Shown piece after piece: positions 1 through 5,386 of a stretch of 6,082 nucleotides of DNA. How positions within the stretch are numbered: the first letter of the stretch is position 1; every line of letters begins with the position of its first letter. The notes beneath the pieces are model-generated. The model was given only the letters and a program-made list of their open reading frames with translations. It was not told where the DNA came from and did not search any database. Source of the stretch: an uncultured Saprospiraceae bacterium (GTDB lineage Bacteria; Bacteroidota; Bacteroidia; Chitinophagales; Saprospiraceae); contig CALDEO010000096.1 of the NCBI GenBank assembly GCA_937942465.1, positions 1 through 6,082 of the forward strand, in the 5' to 3' direction. The position numbers were made by a program, and so were the translations under genes.

Positions 1-1181
1 TGCTTGGTGTTGATAGGGTATCCGATATTGATGGGCTCTTGCCATTGTCGATCTTCAAAATTTCTGGTTGTATAGTATATATCAAAGCTACCCATGCCTG
101 GCCGTCCATCAGATCTAAAATATAGTGTCTGATGATCAGGATGCATTGATGGAGAGCCGTCGTCTTTGTCGGTGTTGATTTTAGGGCCTAGGTTCTGTGC
201 TGGTCCCCACTTACCTTTGGAGTCACGGCGAGATACATAGATGTCAGACCCTCCATATCCTTCTGTACGCTTACTAGCGAAATATAGCTCTTGTCCGTCG
301 CCACTCATGGTAGGTTGAGAGTCCCATCCAGGCCCATTGATATTCAATCCTAGATTGCTGGGCTTAGACCAATGACCATCACTGAATTTACTGAAAAATA
401 AATCACATGAGCCATACGACTCCTTGATATGACATGCTGTGTAGATGATCATCTGACCATCGGGTGATAGACAGTGTACACCCTCGCTGAGCGGAGTATT
501 GAGTTCATACATTTCATCACAAAACGTAAATGTAGAATCTTCAATATCACAATAGTAAAAATCTTCTTGCCCCTTGACATTACGAGTAAAAACAACTCTC
601 TTTTGGTCTAGTGTAAATACTGGATAATACTCGGAGTGTGAGGTATTGATCTTGTCACCCATCAGCTGAGGCTCAAATGGTACGGGACTCTTAACAGCAA
701 TTGCGGCAAATCGGCAATCAGCAACAAGTCGCTCAGCTCTAGTCCTATTTCTACCAGCTGGTGGATCTGTATCGATATATTTTTGAAAACTATCTGCAGC
801 TGCACCGTATTTGTCTTGGTTGTACTGCGATACTGCTAATGTAAATATGAGGCGTGAGTCAAAATCTGGATCCAAAACATATACCTGGTTAAAGTCATTC
901 TCGGCAAGAGCAAAGTTTTCTTGACCAAAATATACGCTTCCGCGGGTAACCCATAATTCGGTGATGTTAGGGTTTTTGGAGATGAGTTTATTGCAAGACT
1001 TCAGTGCTTTATCATATTCTCCAGTACGCATCTTCTTGTTGATGTCAGCATACTTTTTTTGCAGTTTCTTAGAGGATTCTTTGATGCTTACGCCAGATTG
1101 AGCGGTTAAGCTGATCCCAAAAAACAAGAATAATACAATAATAGAAAAATAGCTTTTATACATAGCGGTATTAACGATCAT
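1..1181 (-). CDS. Exported TPR / PD40 beta-propeller protein, N-terminal part (OmpA-family type), cut by left edge
   Basis: The reading frame is open from an ATG at 1181 to the window edge and gives 393 codons without a stop. Residues 1-28 form a signal peptide with a long hydrophobic core ending in LTAQ. Residues about 45-140 are helical TPR-like repeats (for example GEYDKALKSCNKLI, then QDKYGAAADSFQKYI). From about residue 180 come four PD40/WD40-like propeller motifs: YYPVFTLDQKRVVFTR, LSPDGQMIIYTA, QPTMSGDGQELYFAS and PSMHPDHQTLYFRS. The third and fourth alternate with the GGSDIYVS and NLGPKINT signatures common in Bacteroidota. In this family the propeller is usually followed by a carboxypeptidase-regulatory-like domain and a C-terminal OmpA peptidoglycan-binding domain. 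PorE of the type IX secretion system has this layout, but those domains would lie outside the window, so neither OmpA nor PorE identity can be claimed. Expected location is the periplasm or outer membrane. A second in-frame ATG at 1163 gives a shorter n-region (MYKS) and is almost equally likely as the start. Confidence 0.85.
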   Translation of the reverse strand, partial: MIVNTAMYKSYFSIIVLFLFFGISLTAQSGVSIKESSKKLQKKYADINKKMRTGEYDKALKSCNKLISKNPNITELWVTRGSVYFGQENFALAENDFNQVYVLDPDFDSRLIFTLAVSQYNQDKYGAAADSFQKYIDTDPPAGRNRTRAERLVADCRFAAIAVKSPVPFEPQLMGDKINTSHSEYYPVFTLDQKRVVFTRNVKGQEDFYYCDIEDSTFTFCDEMYELNTPLSEGVHCLSPDGQMIIYTACHIKESYGSCDLFFSKFSDGHWSKPSNLGLNINGPGWDSQPTMSGDGQELYFASKRTEGYGGSDIYVSRRDSKGKWGPAQNLGPKINTDKDDGSPSMHPDHQTLYFRSDGRPGMGSFDIYYTTRNFEDRQWQEPINIGYPINTK

Positions 1182-1214
1182 GGATGTTAAAATATTGGTT
1201 ATAATCTAATCAAC

Positions 1215-1244
1215 TAAAATTAGACCTGATAAATTCATACCAAA
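1215..1244 (-). promoter_or_regulatory. Candidate Bacteroidota-type promoter for the TPR/PD40 gene
   Basis: On the minus strand TTTG (1244-1241) is followed after 18 nt by TAATTTTA (1222-1215). This matches the Bacteroidota consensus TTTG / about 19 nt / TAnnTTTG except for the last base. Transcription would start near 1208, leaving a leader of about 27 nt to the ATG at 1181. The neighbouring upstream gene ends 122 nt before that ATG, which leaves room for a separate promoter. The element is short and AT-rich, so chance occurrence is possible. Confidence 0.35.
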
Positions 1245-1303
1245 GAAACCTTTAACAACACATTAAATCGCAGCACTAAGCTGTACATATTATTAGCGAA
1301 AGC

Positions 1304-2329
1304 TTATTTCTTTTTTGGCTTTTCTAAGAGCAATTTAGCTTCGTAGTCACCGAGTTCTGCAGCTTCTTTAAGATCTTTCTTAAAGCCACTTTTGCCACCT
1401 CTCTTCTTGGCAATACCACGGTATCTGATCAGCATTCCTCTTTCTATATCATCATCTTCATCGACGATTGTAAGAGCAGCATCTACTGCTTTGATAGCAT
1501 CGATAAATTCTTCTTTCTCTATCAGTACTTGTACATAATCTGTATAGGCTGCTTTTTTCCAGATGATATTGGAGTCTCCTTCTTTAAATTTCTTATTGGT
1601 GAATAACTTTAAGTCAAATGCCGCTTTATCCCACTGCTCTAGTTGGATGTGAGCTTTTGCTTTAAGTCTTCTTGCTTTCCAATACAATCCTTCGAGAGCT
1701 ACTGATGTTTTCAGAGCATTGTCAAAATCTATTATTGCTTCTGCATAACGTTCTTCTACTAAATTGACTTTAGCTCTACCAAAATGTGAGTGAGGATTAG
1801 TTGGGTCGATTATTATACTTTTGCTATAATCTCTAACCGCATCATGATATTTTTTCATAATGTAATTGACCTTGCCACGTCTCTCGTAAGCTTGAGCATG
1901 ACGATCGTACTTTTCGATCGCTTTACTTAGTGCTTCGATCGCTTCGTCTTCTTTACCTTCTACTTTAACTAGGCTTTTACCCTTGAGGTATGACTGTACG
2001 ACTATTTTGTCGCTATCTGGCTCTGTCAATGAATAATGTAATACTTTACCTTCATCGACAAGCCACGCTTTTATAGTGCCTGTTACGGCAAATTGGCCGC
2101 AATATTCTAATAATCTAGTTGTGTTTTTAAAATGCTTTTGTGAAGACTGACCTACAAATCTCGGTATGAAAATACATAGCTCACTTTCATTAAATATATC
2201 TTCTTCTTCAAAGATTATTTCGTTTTTATGATAGTTTTCAGCTCTGTATTGGAACATCTTTATCACTTTATCGTAGACCTTTTGGGTCCCGAACTCTAAT
2301 CTTCCCTGAACGATTGTCTTAAAAAACAT
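1304..2329 (-). CDS. Tetratricopeptide-repeat protein with unassigned N-terminal domain
   Basis: This gene encodes 341 residues with no signal peptide or membrane segment, so the product is probably cytoplasmic. Residues 1-110 form a compact region I cannot assign, with hydrophobic and aromatic stretches such as ELCIFIPRFVG and LLEYCGQFAVTGTIKAWL. From about 113 onward there are four to five TPR-like helical pairs: about 113-144, 146-178 (AYERRGKVNYIMKKYHDAV, then SIIIDP), 180-212 (FGRAKVNLVEERYAEAIIDF), 216-247 and 260-291. The end (about 300-335) holds a degenerate capping repeat with KKDLKEAAELGDYEAK, close to the last unit of many Bacteroidota TPR proteins, and then a Lys-rich tail. TPRs mediate protein-protein contacts, but the partner is unknown. 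The ATG at 2329 is the only sensible start; the next Met is residue 25. The gene is separated by 252 nt and 122 nt from its neighbours, so it is probably transcribed alone. The function is not recognisable. Confidence 0.85.
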   Translation of the reverse strand: MFFKTIVQGRLEFGTQKVYDKVIKMFQYRAENYHKNEIIFEEEDIFNESELCIFIPRFVGQSSQKHFKNTTRLLEYCGQFAVTGTIKAWLVDEGKVLHYSLTEPDSDKIVVQSYLKGKSLVKVEGKEDEAIEALSKAIEKYDRHAQAYERRGKVNYIMKKYHDAVRDYSKSIIIDPTNPHSHFGRAKVNLVEERYAEAIIDFDNALKTSVALEGLYWKARRLKAKAHIQLEQWDKAAFDLKLFTNKKFKEGDSNIIWKKAAYTDYVQVLIEKEEFIDAIKAVDAALTIVDEDDDIERGMLIRYRGIAKKRGGKSGFKKDLKEAAELGDYEAKLLLEKPKKK

Positions 2330-2581
2330 ACTATTGGTTATGTACTGTATATCTATAGAAAAAACTATTCCATTTTTATTGAATCCGACGACTCAACAGT
2401 CAAAAAGGGTTTTTGTGCAACCAAGGCGGCACTTATTTCTATAAAGTATGGAAATATTGCAGGACAAATAAAGACATAATTATAGGGAATATCCCTAGTA
2501 GCGTAGATAATTTATACACAATTTATCAATACACAGGCTTTGTAGAATTTTGATTGGAAAGAATATCGAATTTGATTCCGA
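2330..2581. other. AT-rich intergenic spacer between the hemoglobin gene and the TPR gene
   Basis: No coding frame is supported in this 252-nt stretch. It should hold the end of the dinB-rSAM-hemoglobin transcript and the promoter of the TPR gene. I see no classic terminator with a T-run. The best promoter candidate on the minus strand is TTTG (2468-2465), 16 nt, then TACTTTAT (2448-2441). It matches only six of eight -7 bases and has short spacing, so it is weak. A small palindrome at 2483-2497 lies just upstream of it. Confidence 0.4.
2483..2497. repeat. Perfect 6-bp inverted repeat with 3-nt centre (TAGGGA ATA TCCCTA)
   Basis: The 15-nt sequence TAGGGAATATCCCTA reads as a perfect palindrome around a central ATA. 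It sits 85 nt downstream of the hemoglobin stop and about 155 nt upstream of the TPR start. On the minus strand it is followed by TATAATTATGTC, which is not a clean T-tract, so it is at best a weak terminator. It could equally be a dimeric regulator site in front of the weak promoter candidate nearby. The symmetry is observed; any function is inference. Confidence 0.25.
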
Positions 2582-2983
2582 TTAAGATGTCCAGTTACCC
2601 TTGCTTCGAGCGATTTTAAGCTTCATCAGATCCTTAAGCATAATAGCTTTTTCTTTAGCTAAGTCTGCGGTATGACCAGAGTAATGGTTGTCAATAGTCA
2701 GTGTCCACAGTGATATCCAATGATCAAAATGGGCATCCGTAAGACTTATTTTTCTATCCAACTCTATGTGCTTGAGCATCGGATTGCCTCGGTAGCTACT
2801 TTCGTCCAATAATAAGGACTCCCAAAACCGATACATCTTGGGTAGATGCTCTTGTATTGTTATCTCCATATGTCCTCTAAAGATATGCCCGATTACTTGA
2901 TCATCTAATACTTGCTTGTAGAAGGTATCTACGAGGTGTTTGACATCTGAAGAGTTTTGAATATCTGGTTGCTGTCTAGTCAT
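2582..2983 (-). CDS. Group III truncated hemoglobin (trHbIII)
   Basis: With the ATG at 2983 the product is 133 residues, the normal size for this 2-over-2 globin family. The order of motifs fits group III: an N-terminal DVKHLVDTFYKQV with the B9-B10 Phe-Tyr pair (F21, Y22), IGHIF, EHLPKMYRFWESLL with the likely distal His E7 (H46), YRGNPMLKHIEL with the likely proximal heme-ligating His F8 (H72), and HFDHWISLWTLTID with a probable Trp G8 (W89). It should bind heme and a diatomic ligand in the cytoplasm. Proposed roles in the family are O2 or NO handling, and none is shown here. The start overlaps the end of the radical SAM gene by 8 nt (ATGACTAG), so translation is probably coupled. A TTG immediately upstream at 2986 would add one residue, but the ATG is the better initiator. 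It is the last gene of a three-gene unit. Helix positions are assigned by family pattern, not alignment. Confidence 0.93.
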   Translation of the reverse strand: MTRQQPDIQNSSDVKHLVDTFYKQVLDDQVIGHIFRGHMEITIQEHLPKMYRFWESLLLDESSYRGNPMLKHIELDRKISLTDAHFDHWISLWTLTIDNHYSGHTADLAKEKAIMLKDLMKLKIARSKGNWTS

Positions 2984-4004
2984 CAAGCCATACTTTACAA
3001 CCTTCTGTGCAGTTTTTACAGATATCTATTTGGTCTCTACCTTTTAACAGCAACTGCCTGAAATTTTGATATGCTTTTGAGTGCCAGATTTCTTTAAATG
3101 AATTTGTTTTTAGATCACCCAGTCTATGCGTAGCGTCTTTGTCAAAGCAACAAGGGACTACCATCCCATCCCATGTGATGACACATGCATGCCATAGCTT
3201 CCAACAGTGGTTGAGGAGTTGGTTTTTGACTTGGTATGTACCGTCATCCTTTTGTTTGTATCGACTATATTTTTCTATAGTTGGTATCAGATCATTGCCT
3301 TGCTCATAGTCATATATCTGTGCTGACTTCAGCTTCACTTCGTCGATACCTATCTCCTTGGCTAGCGCATGGATATCATCAATCTGATGTTCATTGGGCT
3401 TGACTACTAAGAATTGAAATATAAGATGTGGTGTCGCGCTGTTAAGTTCTTTTTTCCATTTAACCATATTACGAGCTCCTTGCAATACTGCGTCTAGTTT
3501 TCCCTCTTTACGATAGTTAGCATATACCTCTTGAGTGGTACCATCGACAGATATAATCATTCTGTCTAGTCCCGACTCTACCGTTTTTTTGGCATTCTTA
3601 TCATTAAGGAAGTGTCCATTGGTCGATGTGATGGTATATATATTATGATCATGTGCATACTTGACCATATCGAGAAACTCAGGGTTGATATACGGCTCTC
3701 CTTGGAAGTAAAAGATCAAATAACTTAACCTTGAATATAACTGATCAATAATTTTCTTGAAAAAATCTGATTTAAGGTTACCTGTTTCTCTAGTAAATGA
3801 CCTCAGACCGCTAGGGCACTCAGGACATCGTAAGTTACAAGCGGTCGTAGGCTCGATACTGATGGTCATCGGCACTCCCCACTGAATAGGTTTTTTTAAC
3901 CATTTAGTCAGGTAGAAAGAGCTCAATAGTTGGATCCAATTCAAGACTTTAAGTGGCCTTGTTTTTCGTACGAAGTTGAGACTATCTCTCAGGTATAATC
4001 CCAT
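2976..4004 (-). CDS. Radical SAM / SPASM-domain enzyme, substrate unknown
   Basis: The 342-residue product (numbered from the ATG at 4004) carries the radical SAM cluster motif CNLRCPEC (C56, C60, C63). It is followed by FQGEP near 100-104, which corresponds to the SAM-binding GGEP motif, and a strand reading LDRMIISVDGTT. The C-terminal SPASM region contains C267, C274, C285-C286 (GMVVPCCFDKD), C329, C332 and C336, enough to ligate one or two auxiliary Fe-S clusters. SPASM enzymes modify ribosomal peptides, proteins or small molecules by radical chemistry; which applies here cannot be read. No obvious precursor peptide lies beside it. A longer start at 4067 would add 21 residues but overlap dinB by 62 nt. 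The ATG at 4004 begins 1 nt after the dinB stop and keeps about 20 residues before the conserved KPIQWG region, so I prefer it. The 3' end overlaps the hemoglobin gene by 8 nt. The family is certain; the start and reaction are not. Confidence 0.93.
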   Translation of the reverse strand: MGLYLRDSLNFVRKTRPLKVLNWIQLLSSFYLTKWLKKPIQWGVPMTISIEPTTACNLRCPECPSGLRSFTRETGNLKSDFFKKIIDQLYSRLSYLIFYFQGEPYINPEFLDMVKYAHDHNIYTITSTNGHFLNDKNAKKTVESGLDRMIISVDGTTQEVYANYRKEGKLDAVLQGARNMVKWKKELNSATPHLIFQFLVVKPNEHQIDDIHALAKEIGIDEVKLKSAQIYDYEQGNDLIPTIEKYSRYKQKDDGTYQVKNQLLNHCWKLWHACVITWDGMVVPCCFDKDATHRLGDLKTNSFKEIWHSKAYQNFRQLLLKGRDQIDICKNCTEGCKVWLDD

Positions 4005-4005
4005 A

Positions 4006-4518
4006 TTAGCAGTTATATTTTTCTTTAAATAGCTTGATATGATGCTCACAGTGTCCTGCAATGACATATAATATCGCAGCTGCAGAGTTGTGATAATCTG
4101 ATACTTGACTGACTCTACTTAGTTGCTCCGTTGTCATAACATCATATAGGACAATCGTAGCTGCTCTTACCACATTTATCTGCACAAGTAATTGCTCTTT
4201 TGTAATATGGTCGACAGTATTGTCATCTACATATTGATTATGATCGTAGCCCGTCAATACTTGTGTATCTCCTCTAGATATAGACAATGCTCTATATGCA
4301 AATATCCGCTCTGCATCTAGTAAATGCATAAGCGACTGCTTTAGAGTCCACTTGCCTTCAGCATAGGCATAGTCGAGTTGCTCGTCTGTAGCGTTAGAAA
4401 CTATATCGTTGAGAGTATCTGCTTGGTCTTGCAATAGTTCCATAGGGTCACCATGTACTAAAGAAGCATAGTGAAGCTGATATTCTGCGAATTGTGATTG
4501 TGCTGGTTTGGCGATCAT
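4006..4518 (-). CDS. DinB_2 / YfiT-like family protein (putative metal-dependent four-helix protein)
   Basis: The product has 170 residues, the usual length for the DinB_2 superfamily. Seen in order: a first helix with LLQDQADTLNDIV, then AEGKWTLKQSLMHLLDAERIFAYRAL (about 53-78), which is the family signature, then RGDTQVLTGYDHNQYV, and a final helix with VIAGHCEHHIKLFKEKY. H65, H156 and H160 occupy the positions of the metal-binding His triad. In this superfamily the triad binds a divalent metal, and some members transfer thiols such as bacillithiol or mycothiol; others have no known role. The protein should be cytoplasmic. It is the first gene of a unit whose second gene starts 1 nt after its TAA, so it probably shares an mRNA with the radical SAM enzyme and the truncated hemoglobin. 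The start codon lies only about 32 nt from a terminator-like hairpin. The name reflects the fold and does not imply a DNA-damage role. Confidence 0.88.
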   Translation of the reverse strand: MIAKPAQSQFAEYQLHYASLVHGDPMELLQDQADTLNDIVSNATDEQLDYAYAEGKWTLKQSLMHLLDAERIFAYRALSISRGDTQVLTGYDHNQYVDDNTVDHITKEQLLVQINVVRAATIVLYDVMTTEQLSRVSQVSDYHNSAAAILYVIAGHCEHHIKLFKEKYNC

Positions 4519-4550
4519 AGTAGATGTACTTAATGCAAAAGGTGCAAGAT

Positions 4551-4581
4551 AAAAAAAGGCTGCTTAAAACTAAGCAGCCTT
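4551..4581 (-). terminator. Intrinsic terminator-like hairpin close to the dinB start
   Basis: On the minus strand AAGGCTGCTTA (4581-4571), loop GTTT and TAAGCAGCCTT (4566-4556) form a perfect 11-bp stem that continues into a run of seven T (4557-4551). This is a textbook intrinsic terminator for leftward transcription. No recognisable gene ends just before it, because the lipoprotein gene already has its own terminator at 4748-4796. It sits about 32 nt upstream of the dinB ATG at 4518. It may therefore end a small non-coding transcript, back up the first terminator, or act as a leader attenuator of the dinB unit. Confidence 0.8.
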
Positions 4582-4594
4582 CTCTACTAACCAA
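4565..4594 (-). promoter_or_regulatory. Candidate promoter of the dinB-rSAM-hemoglobin unit, overlapping the terminator
   Basis: On the minus strand TTG (4594-4592) is followed by exactly 19 nt and then TAGTTTTA (4572-4565), seven of eight bases of the Bacteroidota -7 consensus TAnnTTTG at near-ideal spacing. The -7 element is made by the loop and stem of the terminator hairpin at 4556-4581. Transcription would begin near 4558, with a leader of about 40 nt, so the mRNA would not contain the intact hairpin. This resolves how dinB could be expressed behind a terminator. The match could be accidental. Confidence 0.3.
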
Positions 4595-4596
4595 TA

Positions 4597-4746
4597 AAAT
4601 GCAATGTACTATAGAGACCTAAGTCACATCGAAAAGTCATCTTTTAGAGGGTTATATTTTATCTTTTAACACTTTTTTAAGGGTTGTTGGATGGGTTTCT
4701 TTGGGTTTACTCAGATTATGGACTCATATAGTGTTTTTGATGAGGC
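4597..4746. other. Gene-free stretch between two minus-strand terminators; possible small RNA
   Basis: No convincing protein gene is seen. The only in-frame ATG reading of any length on the minus strand is a 17-codon frame (4640-4587) that stops just before the second terminator. The minus strand has a small hairpin AAAAG-ATGA-CTTTT (4645-4632). On the plus strand GGGTT recurs at 4681, 4693 and 4703. A transcript starting in this stretch and ending at the hairpin at 4556-4581 would be up to about 190 nt. I find no good promoter for it, so an RNA gene is only a possibility. Confidence 0.2.
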
Positions 4747-4747
4747 T

Positions 4748-4796
4748 AAAAAAGAAAGGCCCAAAGCTTAGATTTCGTAATCTGAGCTTTGGGCCT
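4748..4796 (-). terminator. Strong intrinsic terminator of the lipoprotein gene
   Basis: On the minus strand AGGCCCAAAGCT (4796-4785), one C/A mismatch and AGATT pair with AATCT and AGCTTTGGGCCT around an ACGA loop, giving a stem of about 17 pairs over 4757-4796. The tract TTTCTTTTTT (4757-4748) follows directly. It begins about 23 nt after the lipoprotein stop codon. The plus strand shows no T-tract after the hairpin, so termination is expected only for leftward transcripts. Confidence 0.9.
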
Positions 4797-4819
4797 AAAG
4801 AGTAGTACTTTAATGTTAG

Positions 4820-5284
4820 TTACCTTCTCTGCCAGATAATATCACCAAACCCCTGACCGTCAAAAGTAATCCGATTGCACTGTGAATTAGTTGATTGTAA
4901 ATTTAGACCAGCATTTTGACCATCTGTGTTTTGAATACTGATTGTCAATTTACCTAAGACATTTGCAGTCCATTCTCTTGTTGCGATTTCGCCATTGTTT
5001 ACTAATTCGTTATTGATGTCTTCATAAGTACCATCAGCTTTAATTTCACAAGTACCAGTTTGACCTAATAAGCCCCAATCCCAAGTACCAACAACAAGGT
5101 CGGGGAAAGAGGGAAAGTTAGGAGAGCATGCATCTTCGGGGTCGTCATCTTCTCCGTTTGCAATGCCGTCCATGTCAAAATCTCCAGTTGGACATTCAAC
5201 ATTGTTTGGATCGTCGCATGGGTCGTCAGTACAAGAAGAAAAAGAAATTAATAATAGTAGTGATAGTAAAAATCCGTATTTCAT
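4820..5284 (-). CDS. Small surface-type lipoprotein with Asp-rich TSP3-like segment and lipocalin-like domain
   Basis: The 154-residue product begins with a lipoprotein signal peptide, MKYGFLLSLLLLISFSSC, with the lipidated Cys at 18. The mature start C-T-D-D-P has acidic residues right behind the Cys. In Capnocytophaga and Bacteroides such acidic export signals direct lipoproteins to the cell surface, so surface exposure is inferred. Residues 35-52 (DFDMDGIANGEDDDPEDA) resemble a thrombospondin type 3 calcium-binding repeat. From about residue 62, VVGTWDWG, CEIKADGTYEDI, REWTANVLGKLTISI and the final DIIWQRR look like the beta-strands of a lipocalin-like domain, often seen in Bacteroidota lipoproteins. 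Six Cys (18, 23, 31, 53, 79, 136) leave five that could form disulfides. A promoter element precedes it and a strong terminator follows, so it is probably monocistronic. Ligand and role are unknown. The lipocalin-like label is moderately sure. Confidence 0.8.
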   Translation of the reverse strand: MKYGFLLSLLLLISFSSCTDDPCDDPNNVECPTGDFDMDGIANGEDDDPEDACSPNFPSFPDLVVGTWDWGLLGQTGTCEIKADGTYEDINNELVNNGEIATREWTANVLGKLTISIQNTDGQNAGLNLQSTNSQCNRITFDGQGFGDIIWQRR

Positions 5285-5312
5285 GTCGTTTAATTTATTT
5301 ATAATAATGACA

Positions 5313-5320
5313 CAAAAGTA
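5313..5320 (-). promoter_or_regulatory. Bacteroidota -7 promoter element (TACTTTTG) for the lipoprotein gene
   Basis: The minus strand reads TACTTTTG, a full match to TAnnTTTG, 28 nt before the ATG at 5284. Transcription would start near 5307, giving a leader of about 22 nt. There is no good TTTG at the expected upstream spacing; an AT-rich tract (TTTTAATTATAAAAAT) fills the spacer. The preceding gene ends at 5387, so a separate promoter is expected here. Confidence 0.5.
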
Positions 5321-5386
5321 ATTTTTATAATTAAAACATTCTTGTATTCATAAATAGCTTTGAAGACAAACTAATCACCTCCCCCT

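Noticed and set aside
1277..1306. Inverted repeat TAAGCT / AGCTTA at the end of the TPR gene as a terminator
   Set aside because: Only 6 bp around an 18-nt loop and no T-tract after it on the minus strand.
2401..2415. CAAAAAGGGTTTTTG hairpin as a terminator
   Set aside because: The stem is all A/T except its end pair and would be very unstable; it lies inside the likely leader of the TPR gene.
2984..2986. TTG as start of the truncated hemoglobin gene
   Set aside because: It directly precedes an ATG at 2983 in the same frame; the ATG is the stronger initiator and gives the normal family length.
4649..4708. Four GGG tracts on the plus strand as a G-quadruplex
   Set aside because: The tracts are too far apart, and the surrounding sequence is AT-rich.
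4582..4756. tRNA gene before the second terminator
   Set aside because: No GGTTCRA T-loop motif, acceptor pairing or CCA-adjacent stem can be found on either strand.
5371..5386. Shine-Dalgarno-like GGAGGTGATT on the minus strand behind the Omp85-like stop
   Set aside because: It pairs well with a 16S 3' end, but the only following frame is about a dozen codons from a TTG, and other genes here do not use such sites; probably chance.
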